The notes beneath the pieces were generated by a model. It was not told where the DNA came from and searched no databases. It saw nothing but the letters and a program-made list of their open reading frames with translations. Position numbers and translations under genes: made by a program. A stretch of DNA of 12,862 nucleotides from contig URXT01000047.1 of the NCBI GenBank assembly GCA_900551915.1, positions 1-12,862 on the forward strand, written 5' to 3'. Of the stretch, positions 8,465-12,862 are shown one piece after another. Position 1 is the stretch's first letter. Each line of letters starts with the position of its first letter. The stretch is from an uncultured bacterium (GTDB lineage: Bacteria; Cyanobacteriota; Vampirovibrionia; Gastranaerophilales; Gastranaerophilaceae).

Positions 8465-8597
8465 TCTAACCTTTTCCGCCTGTCAAATCACAGATTTGTA
8501 CGTTCATTCCGCTTGCGCGTCATTCACAACGGCGGCACTATTGAGTTACGCCCTGCTTGTCTTGCTGTACGCAAGCCAACACCGGCTTCACTCTGGC
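8465..8597 (-). other. GC-rich structured spacer between rplK and rplA
   Basis: These 133 nt separate the rplK stop from the rplA leader motif. By hand count 57 of the 100 bases at 8597-8498 are G or C, visibly richer than the flanking genes. Possible hairpins on the transcript include AGCC-GGTGTT-GGCT, CTTGC-GTACA-GCAAG and CAAATC-TGT-GATTTG. Open frames on the opposite strand have no recognisable product. It might be a dispersed intergenic repeat inserted into the operon, or part of a larger regulatory RNA; I cannot distinguish these. Confidence 0.4.
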
Positions 8598-9026
8598 TTA
8601 CGCCTCTTTAACTGTTACACCCATAGCGCGGCAAGAGCCTTTAATCATTTTTACAGCCGCTTCCATAGTTGTAGCATTCAAGTCATCCATTTTAATTTTT
8701 GCGATTTCTTCAAGCTGAGCCTGAGTAATTTCTGCAACTTTATCCTTGTTCGGAGCTGCTGAGCCTTTTGACAAGTTTAAAGCTTTTTTAATTAATACAG
8801 GAGCCGGCGGTGATTTTGTTACGAAAGTAAAACTTCTGTCTTCGTAAACATCAATTACAACCGGGATAATGTATCCTGCTTGAGATTCTGTCTTAGCGTT
8901 GAACTGCTTGCAGAAATCCATGATGTTAACACCGTGCTGACCTAAAGCCGGACCAACCGGAGGTGACGGATTTGCTTTTCCTGCTTCGATTTGAAGCTTG
9001 ATTTTTCCTACTACTTTTTTTGCCAT
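8598..9026 (-). CDS. rplK: 50S ribosomal protein L11
   Basis: Binds the GTPase-associated region of 23S rRNA, where elongation factors and RelA act. At 142 aa it is standard. The N-terminal domain has [20 protein letters not shown] (16-35), the interdomain region [12 protein letters not shown] (71-82), and the C-terminal rRNA-binding domain [10 protein letters not shown] (128-137). The ATG at 9026 has AAGGAG 6 nt upstream and gives the normal [12 protein letters not shown] start. An in-frame GTG 42 nt upstream would extend the protein but runs through the leader motif. The gene follows nusG at a 102-nt distance, longer than elsewhere in this unit, and that gap is filled with structured leader sequence. 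Confidence 0.97.
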   Translation of the reverse strand: MAKKVVGKIKLQIEAGKANPSPPVGPALGQHGVNIMDFCKQFNAKTESQAGYIIPVVIDVYEDRSFTFVTKSPPAPVLIKKALNLSKGSAAPNKDKVAEITQAQLEEIAKIKMDDLNATTMEAAVKMIKGSCRAMGVTVKEA

Positions 9027-9033
9027 TTTTTTC

Positions 9034-9069
9034 TCCTTTTGTGGTACTAACGGGGGCATCCCTTCCACA
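9034..9069 (-). promoter_or_regulatory. rplK leader motif resembling the L1-binding site of 23S rRNA
   Basis: On the minus strand TGTGG (9069-9065) pairs with CCACA (9044-9040). Inside, a 2-nt AA joint leads to GGG/CCC (9062-9060 with 9056-9054), and nine or so unpaired bases ending in GTA return to the outer stem. E. coli 23S rRNA, from memory, has GGUGGGAGGC on one side and AUACCACC on the other, also a stem, a short 5' joint, an inner stem and a long 3' joint. The GAAA of the rRNA 3' joint is not present here. An L1 autoregulatory site before rplK is known in E. coli; the assignment here is inference. Confidence 0.5.
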
Positions 9070-9084
9070 TTTTGTACTAACTTT

Positions 9085-9112
9085 GGTGATATTGATAAGT
9101 TATCTTTTCACC
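9085..9112 (-). other. Inverted repeat in the nusG-rplK spacer
   Basis: GGTGA (9085-9089) pairs with TCACC (9108-9112), and GATA/TATC (within 9094-9104) forms an inner stem, giving a two-step hairpin upstream of the rplK leader motif. No T-run follows, so it is not an obvious terminator. It may be part of the rplK leader fold. Confidence 0.4.
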
Positions 9113-9128
9113 ATTTACTGTTATATTT

Positions 9129-9767
9129 TTATAATTTGTTAATCTGTTTGTATTCCAATTCAACAGGGGTTTCGCGGCCAAAGATTGAAACATTTGCACG
9201 AAGTTTTGATTTGTCAGGATAAACTTCAATGATATCAGCAACGAAGTCCGCAAACGGTCCTGAAATAATTCTGACTTTATCACCAGCCTTAACATCAAGT
9301 TCGATTTTCTGAGCAGTTGAAGTCGAACGGTTGATAATTTTCTTAATTTCGCTGTCACGGGCTGGAATTGGCTTTTTAGCAGAGCCTACAAATTTTGTAA
9401 CGCCTGCTGTGTGTCTTACGACGTACCAGCTGTCTTCGTCCATAATCATTTCGACTAAAACATAGCCCGGGAATATTTTTTCTTCACGTTCCTGTTTTTT
9501 GCCGCCCTTCATTTGGGTAACTGTTTTTTGAGGAACTTCTACGCGGAAGATTTTTTCGCCCATGTTCATATATTCAATACGTTTTTCAAGGTTTACTTTA
9601 ACCTTATTTTCATGACCTGTTACAGTGTGAACGATGTACCAGCGTTTTTGGTTTTTCTTGGCTGCTTTCTTTTCTTCTTCAGCACTGGCTAAAGCTTCTG
9701 CTTCGGCTCTTTCAGCCTGCAAATCTTCGTTCAATTGTTCTTCCATAGATTTTTCTTTTTTAGTCAT
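9129..9767 (-). CDS. nusG: Transcription elongation/antitermination factor NusG
   Basis: Binds RNA polymerase and links it to the ribosome or Rho. The 212-aa product has a charged Lys/Glu/Ala-rich N-terminal extension of about 40 residues, the NGN domain from KRWYIVHTVTGHENKV (41-56) through FPGYVLVEM (99-107) and HTAGVTKFVG (119-128), and the KOW domain with AGDKVRIISGPFADF (161-175) and SIFGRETPVEL (194-204). The ATG at 9767 has AAAGGTGG just upstream. A second Met (residue 8) lacks an SD. It lies 26 nt after secE, the normal order, so the two are surely co-transcribed. Confidence 0.97.
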   Translation of the reverse strand: MTKKEKSMEEQLNEDLQAERAEAEALASAEEEKKAAKKNQKRWYIVHTVTGHENKVKVNLEKRIEYMNMGEKIFRVEVPQKTVTQMKGGKKQEREEKIFPGYVLVEMIMDEDSWYVVRHTAGVTKFVGSAKKPIPARDSEIKKIINRSTSTAQKIELDVKAGDKVRIISGPFADFVADIIEVYPDKSKLRANVSIFGRETPVELEYKQINKL

Positions 9768-9793
9768 AAGCCACCTTTATTTTTAATGCCGGA

Positions 9794-10024
9794 TTATTTT
9801 ATCAAGCCAAGCAGGCCTTTAAAAATTATATCCATTAAATAAACCGATACCGTAAACACGAACACAATAACAATTACAAACATTGTTTCAGCAACAACCT
9901 GGCGTCTTTCAGGCCAGCTTATTTTACCCCATTCGGCTCTTACACCTTTGAAGTAGCTGATTATTCCGTTCATAAATTCCGGCGTTTTCCCTCCCATTTG
10001 AGAAGAAGAATCGTTACCTATCAT
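9794..10024 (-). CDS. secE: Protein translocase subunit SecE
   Basis: Small essential clamp of the SecYEG channel in the inner membrane. The 76-aa form has the conserved amphipathic segment with AEWGKISWPERRQVV (30-44) and one transmembrane helix (about 48-66, FVIVIVFVFTVSVYLM), the short single-helix form found in most bacteria. The ATG at 10024 is preceded by AAGGAA with a 6-nt spacer. The open frame runs further upstream into the tRNA-Trp gene, so any longer version can be discarded. Between tRNA-Trp and nusG, as in many bacteria. Confidence 0.95.
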   Translation of the reverse strand: MIGNDSSSQMGGKTPEFMNGIISYFKGVRAEWGKISWPERRQVVAETMFVIVIVFVFTVSVYLMDIIFKGLLGLIK

Positions 10025-10047
10025 ATCAATTTCCTTATTTTTTAAAT

Positions 10048-10120
10048 CGCGCCCTGAAGGACTCGAACCCTCGACATCCGGTTTTGGAGACCGACGTTCT
10101 ACCAACTGAACTAAGGACGC
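10048..10120 (-). tRNA. trnW: tRNA-Trp (anticodon CCA)
   Basis: A full cloverleaf can be drawn by hand. The acceptor stem GCGTCCT pairs with AGGGCGC (one G-U pair), the D stem GTTC/GAAC encloses AGTTGGTA, and the anticodon stem TCGGT/ACCGG encloses loop CTCCAAA with anticodon CCA. The T stem GAGGG/CCTTC encloses TTCGAGT. The discriminator is G at 10048 and the terminal CCA is not encoded. It sits 23 nt before the secE ATG, within the rpmG-secE-nusG unit, and is probably cut from that transcript. Confidence 0.97.
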
Positions 10121-10151
10121 AAGAGGGGCTGTGCCCCGAAATATCTCTTGC
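10119..10151 (-). other. Hairpin directly 5' of tRNA-Trp
   Basis: GCAAGAG (10151-10145 read on the minus strand) can pair with CTCTTGC (10125-10119), enclosing GGGGC-ACA-GCCCC. The last two bases of the 3' arm are nucleotides 1 and 2 of the tRNA, so this fold competes with the acceptor stem. Confidence 0.45.
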
Positions 10152-10279
10152 TTTCATTTTATTCGTCTGTTCTTGCTCCTTATTTTCGCTATACAAATTT
10201 TACTAAATTTGTGTTGCTCTAATGGAGCTGCGAAGCTTGCGAGTTTTGAACTAGGTTCTCCACTCTGCCGAAAAAATGA
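10152..10279. other. Rest of the rpmG - tRNA-Trp spacer, no gene seen
   Basis: Contains a perfect 7-bp inverted repeat, CAAATTT-TACT-AAATTTG (10194-10211), and a smaller one, GCTC-TAATG-GAGC (10216-10228). No convincing terminator or promoter separates rpmG from the tRNA. The open frame on the plus strand from 10131 has no SD and no recognisable product. Confidence 0.4.
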
Positions 10280-10447
10280 TTACTTAGTTTCTTTGTGGTT
10301 AGTATGCTTTTTGCAAGTCGGGCAATATTTGCTCAATTCTAATCTTTCTTTTGTATTTTTCTTGTTTTTTACTGTGGTGTAGTTTCTTTCTTTGCAATCT
10401 TCACAAGCAAGAACTACCATTCTGTCATTTTTTCCTTTGATACCCAT
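10280..10447 (-). CDS. rpmG: 50S ribosomal protein L33
   Basis: A short gene of 55 codons encoding [20 protein letters not shown] followed by [20 protein letters not shown] and [15 protein letters not shown]. The four cysteines (CEDC at 15-18, CPTC at 42-45) make it the zinc-binding L33 type, and [20 protein letters not shown] is the family signature. AGGA lies 9 nt before the ATG. It is the first gene of the cluster leading through tRNA-Trp to secE and nusG, a classic order. A terminator-like hairpin lies in its predicted leader. Confidence 0.96.
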   Translation of the reverse strand: MGIKGKNDRMVVLACEDCKERNYTTVKNKKNTKERLELSKYCPTCKKHTNHKETK

Positions 10448-10494
10448 AGTTTTATTTCCTTTTTGTACTTATTATTTAATTTTTCTTCCTCTTT

Positions 10495-10522
10495 AAAAAA
10501 GAATGTGATTTACTCACATTCT
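10495..10522 (-). terminator. Terminator-like hairpin in the rpmG leader (possible attenuator)
   Basis: AGAATGTGA (10500-10508) and TCACATTCT (10514-10522) form a perfect 9-bp stem with a 5-nt loop. Read on the minus strand it runs into five Ts (10499-10495). The upstream coiled-coil gene already has its own terminator at 10607-10641, and a promoter candidate lies between the two. The hairpin would therefore sit about 16 nt into the rpmG transcript. It could equally be a second, back-up terminator. Confidence 0.7.
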
Positions 10523-10544
10523 AATTTTTTCGGCTTATATTTAC

Positions 10545-10572
10545 ATAATAAAACAAACAAAATAAAATGCAA
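10545..10572 (-). promoter_or_regulatory. Candidate promoter for the rpmG - rplA unit
   Basis: On the minus strand TTGCAT (10572-10567) and TATTAT (10550-10545) are 16 nt apart, with transcription predicted near 10538. The region is strongly AT-rich, so confidence is limited. It is placed between two terminator-like hairpins. Confidence 0.4.
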
Positions 10573-10606
10573 ACTAATTGTAAACAATCTATAAGGCTTT
10601 GCATGC

Positions 10607-10641
10607 AAAAAACGATTGACATATAATAGTCAATCGTTTTT
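10607..10641 (-). terminator. Intrinsic terminator of the coiled-coil gene
   Basis: A 13-bp inverted repeat has AAAAACGATTGAC at 10608-10620 and GTCAATCGTTTTT at 10629-10641. On the minus strand it ends in a run of six Ts, 21 nt after the stop codon of the gene at 10662. Confidence 0.85.
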
Positions 10642-10661
10642 CAATTTATTTTTTTTAAGTT

Positions 10662-11255
10662 CTATTTAATTACATAATTATTTGTTGCGTAATTAGATTC
10701 GTATCTTGAAGGGCTAAGAGAGTCGCTGCGGAGTTTTTCCATATAAACCTGACCATTTTTGACTACCTGCTGCAATTGAGTTAAGTTGCTTTCAAGATTT
10801 GTCAAAACTTGTTCTGCATATAATTCAGCGCCTTCTTTTGTTTTCATAGCATCTTCTGTAGCCTGCATTCTGATATTTTCGGCTTCTTCAAGAGCTTTTC
10901 TTTTTATTTCTTCGCATTCTTCCTGAACCTGGGTTCTAATTCTTATGCCTTCACGTTCTACTGCTTTTATAAAATCAGCTTCTGAAAGTTTTCTATCGGC
11001 TTCCATCTGGGCATCAGCAATAATTTTTTCTGCTTTTTGCTGTGCTTCAAGCTGCATTTCATCTCTGCGTCTTAGAAATGCTCTTGCTTCCTGAACTTCT
11101 ACAGGAAGTGAAGCATATATTCTATCAATTAATGTTTCAATTTCTTTTGGTTTTACAACTACATATCTTCCAGGAATTATCGGAAAACTTTCGTCCAGCG
11201 ATAATTCTAACATTTTTAGTAAATCAAATACTCCATTTTGTTGCATGGTCGTCAC
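10662..11255 (-). CDS. DivIVA/Cdv3-like coiled-coil protein of cyanobacterial type
   Basis: A 197-aa cytoplasmic protein without membrane segments. The N-terminal region FDLLKMLELSLDESFPIIPG (10-29), followed by KPKEIETLIDRIYASLP (36-52), resembles a conserved cyanobacterial protein often annotated as DivIVA-like or Cdv3, linked to cell division. Residues about 54-175 form a long charged coiled coil rich in Glu, Lys, Arg and Ala, and the tail is Ser/Tyr/Asn-rich. Annotators sometimes confuse such proteins with ATP synthase b subunit, but there is no N-terminal membrane helix. The start is a GTG at 11255 with AAAGG 7 nt upstream; the in-frame ATG at 11246 is too far from the SD. It has its own near-consensus promoter and a terminator. 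My memory is that cyanobacteria also keep this family near coaD; that is unverified. Confidence 0.7.
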   Translation of the reverse strand: MTTMQQNGVFDLLKMLELSLDESFPIIPGRYVVVKPKEIETLIDRIYASLPVEVQEARAFLRRRDEMQLEAQQKAEKIIADAQMEADRKLSEADFIKAVEREGIRIRTQVQEECEEIKRKALEEAENIRMQATEDAMKTKEGAELYAEQVLTNLESNLTQLQQVVKNGQVYMEKLRSDSLSPSRYESNYATNNYVIK

Positions 11256-11279
11256 ACATATACCTTTCTTAATAATATT

Positions 11280-11308
11280 ATTCTACCTAAGCGTAAAACA
11301 ATTGTCAA
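11280..11308 (-). promoter_or_regulatory. Strong promoter of the coiled-coil gene
   Basis: TTGACA (11308-11303) and TAGAAT (11285-11280) on the minus strand are exactly 17 nt apart: a perfect -35 and a five-of-six -10. Transcription is predicted near 11273, leaving a short leader with AAAGG before the GTG start. Confidence 0.8.
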
Positions 11309-11336
11309 ATTATTTTCTGATATAAATACGGATATA

Positions 11337-11816
11337 TTAACTTAGTTTACGTTTTTGGAGATATTCAAAAACTGCTTCCGGAACAAATTTCGAAATATCG
11401 CCGTCATTAAGGTAGATTTCTTTTATAGTGCTTGAGGATATAAAGTTATATTTTGGTTTTGTTGTTAAGAAGACTGTTTTTATATCGCTGCAAAGTGCAC
11501 TGTTTGCTTGTGAAAGCTGAAGTTCATATTCAAAGTCGGATACAGCGCGCAGACCCCGTATGAGAACTTTTGCGTCTTTTTTCTTGGCGTATTCGATTGT
11601 TAAGCCTTCAAAGCTGTCGACTTCAACATTTTTTAAATCGCTTACACTTTCTTTTATTAGTTTTACGCGTTCATCCACCGGCAGGAACCCTTTTTTTTCG
11701 GAATTTCTTGCTACTGCAATAATAACCTTATCAAAAATTTCTGCTCCTGTTTTCAATATGTCCAGGTGACCCTTAGTTATAGGATCAAAACTTCCGGGGT
11801 ATATTGCGATTTTCAT
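11337..11816 (-). CDS. coaD: Phosphopantetheine adenylyltransferase
   Basis: Transfers AMP from ATP to 4'-phosphopantetheine, the penultimate step of coenzyme A synthesis, in the cytosol. At 159 aa it is the normal size. The nucleotidyltransferase start is MKIAIYPGSFDPITKGHLDI (1-20) with the TxGH motif at 14-17. RGLRAVSDFEYE (87-98) and the ATP-binding ISSSTIKEI (126-134) are clear family signatures. The ATG at 11816 has AAAGGG 6 nt upstream; an upstream in-frame TTG would add five residues and contains that SD, so it is rejected. TATAAT at 11852-11847 may be its -10 element. It ends 81 nt before the start of the coiled-coil gene, which has its own promoter. Confidence 0.97.
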   Translation of the reverse strand: MKIAIYPGSFDPITKGHLDILKTGAEIFDKVIIAVARNSEKKGFLPVDERVKLIKESVSDLKNVEVDSFEGLTIEYAKKKDAKVLIRGLRAVSDFEYELQLSQANSALCSDIKTVFLTTKPKYNFISSSTIKEIYLNDGDISKFVPEAVFEYLQKRKLS

Positions 11817-11846
11817 AAATTTCCCTTTCAAAATTACTGCTTAATT

Positions 11847-11871
11847 ATTATATGGCAAAATTTTTTTTGCC
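11847..11871 (-). promoter_or_regulatory. coaD promoter -10 with adjacent inverted repeat
   Basis: TATAAT (11852-11847) lies 30 nt before the coaD ATG. No good -35 is found. Immediately upstream is a 7-bp inverted repeat, GGCAAAA (11854-11860) and TTTTGCC (11865-11871), occupying the promoter spacer, where a bound protein could act. Confidence 0.45.
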
Positions 11872-11890
11872 GCTATTAAATTTTGTAACG

Positions 11891-11927
11891 AAAAAAAGGA
11901 ACTGTTCATATAGCCAACAGTTCCTTT
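11891..11927 (-). terminator. Intrinsic terminator of the HD-GYP gene
   Basis: AAAGGAACTGTT (11895-11906) pairs perfectly with AACAGTTCCTTT (11916-11927) around a 9-nt loop. On the minus strand the stem ends in seven Ts (11897-11891). It lies 22 nt after the stop codon at 11950. Confidence 0.9.
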
Positions 11928-11949
11928 CTCTTATGGTCATTGTAAGATT

Positions 11950-12862
11950 TTATAAGCAGTTTCCTAAAGCTTCAACAACATCTTTATCCCATTTCTTACC
12001 GGCTTCTTCTTTCAGTATTGAGAAAGCTTTTTCAGCCTGCATAGCCTTTCTATATGGTCTATCGGATGTCATTGCACTGAACGCATCGGCAACTGCAATA
12101 ATTCTTGAACCAAGAGGAATTGATTGTCCTTTTAATCCTTCAGGTTCGCCTGAGCCGTCTACGCGTTCTTTCTGGTAATTAATATATGGAACGACTTCTG
12201 AGAGGAAGTTTATATTCATCAATAAGTTTACGCCGATATTTGAATGATTTTGAATTTTTTTCAAATCTTCCGGGGATAACTTGCCGTTGGTTGCGAAGAT
12301 TTTTTCAGGAAGCGTTATTTTTCCGATATTTTGCAGCAAGCCTGCGTAGTAAATCAAATCGGTTGTTTTTTCATTTAAACCGAGAGCTTTACAGATTTTA
12401 CGGGCAAGATTTGCTGTATTTTGGGAATGAGAAACTTTGTATTGACCTTTTGTATCAACTGCATTTGCAAGTTGTTCTACAAAGTTCTGCTGGTAGTCGC
12501 ACAAGTCGCCGATAAGTGCTGTAAGTTCTGCTCTTTCATGCTGAAGGTCGCTTACACTTGAATCCTCATCTGCGATTAATTTATTTGTTGTATCAATTTC
12601 AACCTGTAAGGTAATTGATGTTGCAAAAAGTGTTGCAATGCTTTCAACAAGGTTAAGATATTCCGGCTGTATCGGCTGATGGCTTTCCAGTGCGATTACA
12701 CCTACTGCTCTTGAATTACAATACATTGCAACTGCCGTAACATTGTCTTTAGCGATTGTATCCTGCTCATTGAATGCAACGCTTATGATTGAGTTTTCGT
12801 TTAAGTTATATCCTTCATGTTTCAGGTTTTCTACCGAACTTCCTGCTAAAATAAGATCATTA
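11950..12862 (-). CDS. GAF plus substituted HD-GYP domain protein, cut by the window end
   Basis: The frame is open to the window edge, so the start is outside; about 303 codons are visible. The first part (codons to about 12600) ends like a GAF sensor domain: AVGVIALESHQPIQPEYLNL followed by a helix leading out. A short linker precedes an HD-GYP-type domain with KVSHSQNTANLARKI, GKLSPEDLKKIQNHSNIG and SRIIAVADAFSAMTSDRPYR. HD-GYP proteins normally hydrolyse cyclic di-GMP using two or three metals. Here the HD dyad reads Gln-Asn (LLQNIGK, 12333-12328), the paired His of HHERxDG reads Gln-Lys (YQKERVDG, near 12174) and GYP reads GEP. Two other His are kept. Enzyme activity is therefore unlikely, and a binding or scaffold role is more plausible. 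An internal ATG at 12726 is probably not the true start because the GAF-like fold continues upstream. Confidence 0.85.
   Translation of the reverse strand, partial: NDLILAGSSVENLKHEGYNLNENSIISVAFNEQDTIAKDNVTAVAMYCNSRAVGVIALESHQPIQPEYLNLVESIATLFATSITLQVEIDTTNKLIADEDSSVSDLQHERAELTALIGDLCDYQQNFVEQLANAVDTKGQYKVSHSQNTANLARKICKALGLNEKTTDLIYYAGLLQNIGKITLPEKIFATNGKLSPEDLKKIQNHSNIGVNLLMNINFLSEVVPYINYQKERVDGSGEPEGLKGQSIPLGSRIIAVADAFSAMTSDRPYRKAMQAEKAFSILKEEAGKKWDKDVVEALGNCL

Noticed and set aside
8424..8465. N-terminally extended L1 (start at 8465)
   Set aside because: The extra 14 codons contain the SD of the normal start and a motif shared with the rplK leader; the product from 8423 begins exactly as L1 should.
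8496..8762. Plus-strand open frames over the rplK-rplA spacer and rplK
   Set aside because: No SD or family likeness, and much of the span is antisense to rplK; the GC-rich spacer explains the open frame.
9027..9068. N-terminally extended L11 (GTG start at 9068)
   Set aside because: Same reasoning: AAGGAG lies inside the extension, and [12 protein letters not shown] is the normal L11 start.
10025..10105. Longer SecE beginning inside the tRNA-Trp gene
   Set aside because: The upstream codons overlap a complete tRNA, while the ATG at 10024 has a good SD and gives a normal-length SecE.
10131..10382. Plus-strand open frame across the tRNA-Trp/rpmG spacer
   Set aside because: It covers most of rpmG in antisense and has no SD; rpmG on the other strand is certain.
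10662..11255. ATP synthase b subunit
   Set aside because: Long charged coiled coil is similar, but there is no N-terminal membrane helix and no other ATP synthase genes nearby.
11817..11831. CoaD start five residues upstream (TTG at 11831)
   Set aside because: The extension contains the AAAGGG SD for the ATG at 11816, which gives the standard CoaD N-terminus.

Overview
The window reads as ordinary chromosome from a low-GC bacterium with short intergenic gaps and strong Shine-Dalgarno (SD) sites (AAGGAG type). Several features suggest a non-photosynthetic relative of Cyanobacteria (Vampirovibrionia/'Melainabacteria', for example gut Gastranaerophilales). These are a prepilin-like protein of the FTLAEVLITLG type, a coiled-coil protein resembling the cyanobacterial DivIVA/Cdv3 family located near coaD, and the cluster rpmG - tRNA-Trp - secE - nusG - rplK - rplA. 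The assignment is inference; no rRNA or other decisive marker is present.

Left half, mostly + strand. A leftward gene is cut by the window start (only 9 codons visible) and lies divergent to gyrB, which has its own promoter and a terminator. A second unit follows with a near-consensus promoter: adk, map, an EmrE-type SMR transporter and a possible DUF429/RNase H-fold protein. A small XRE-family repressor gene on the - strand overlaps the end of that last gene by 39 bases. It is divergent from a type IV pilin-like gene, and two copies of an 11-bp repeat lie in the 73-bp gap between them.

Right half, all - strand. Read from the right edge, it holds a GAF/HD-GYP protein whose catalytic residues are substituted (cut by the window end), a terminator, coaD, the DivIVA/Cdv3-like coiled-coil gene, a terminator and a promoter. 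Then come rpmG (only 55 aa), tRNA-Trp(CCA), secE, nusG, rplK and rplA, ending at a strong terminator with no rplJ or rplL. Beyond that lie tmk, whose promoter -10 sits so close to the ATG that the mRNA may be leaderless, and a small two-helix membrane protein of unknown function.

The most interesting signal is regulatory. A 34-nt motif occurs at the same distance before the start codons of both rplK and rplA, aligns without gaps, and can fold into a stem - asymmetric loop - hairpin resembling the L1-binding site of 23S rRNA. Between the two genes is an unusually long, GC-rich 174-nt spacer. One reading is that the spacer broke translational coupling and rplA carries its own copy of the L1 operator. 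Other points of note are the substituted HD-GYP domain, the repeat-flanked XRE/pilin promoter region, and a terminator-like hairpin inside the predicted rpmG leader.
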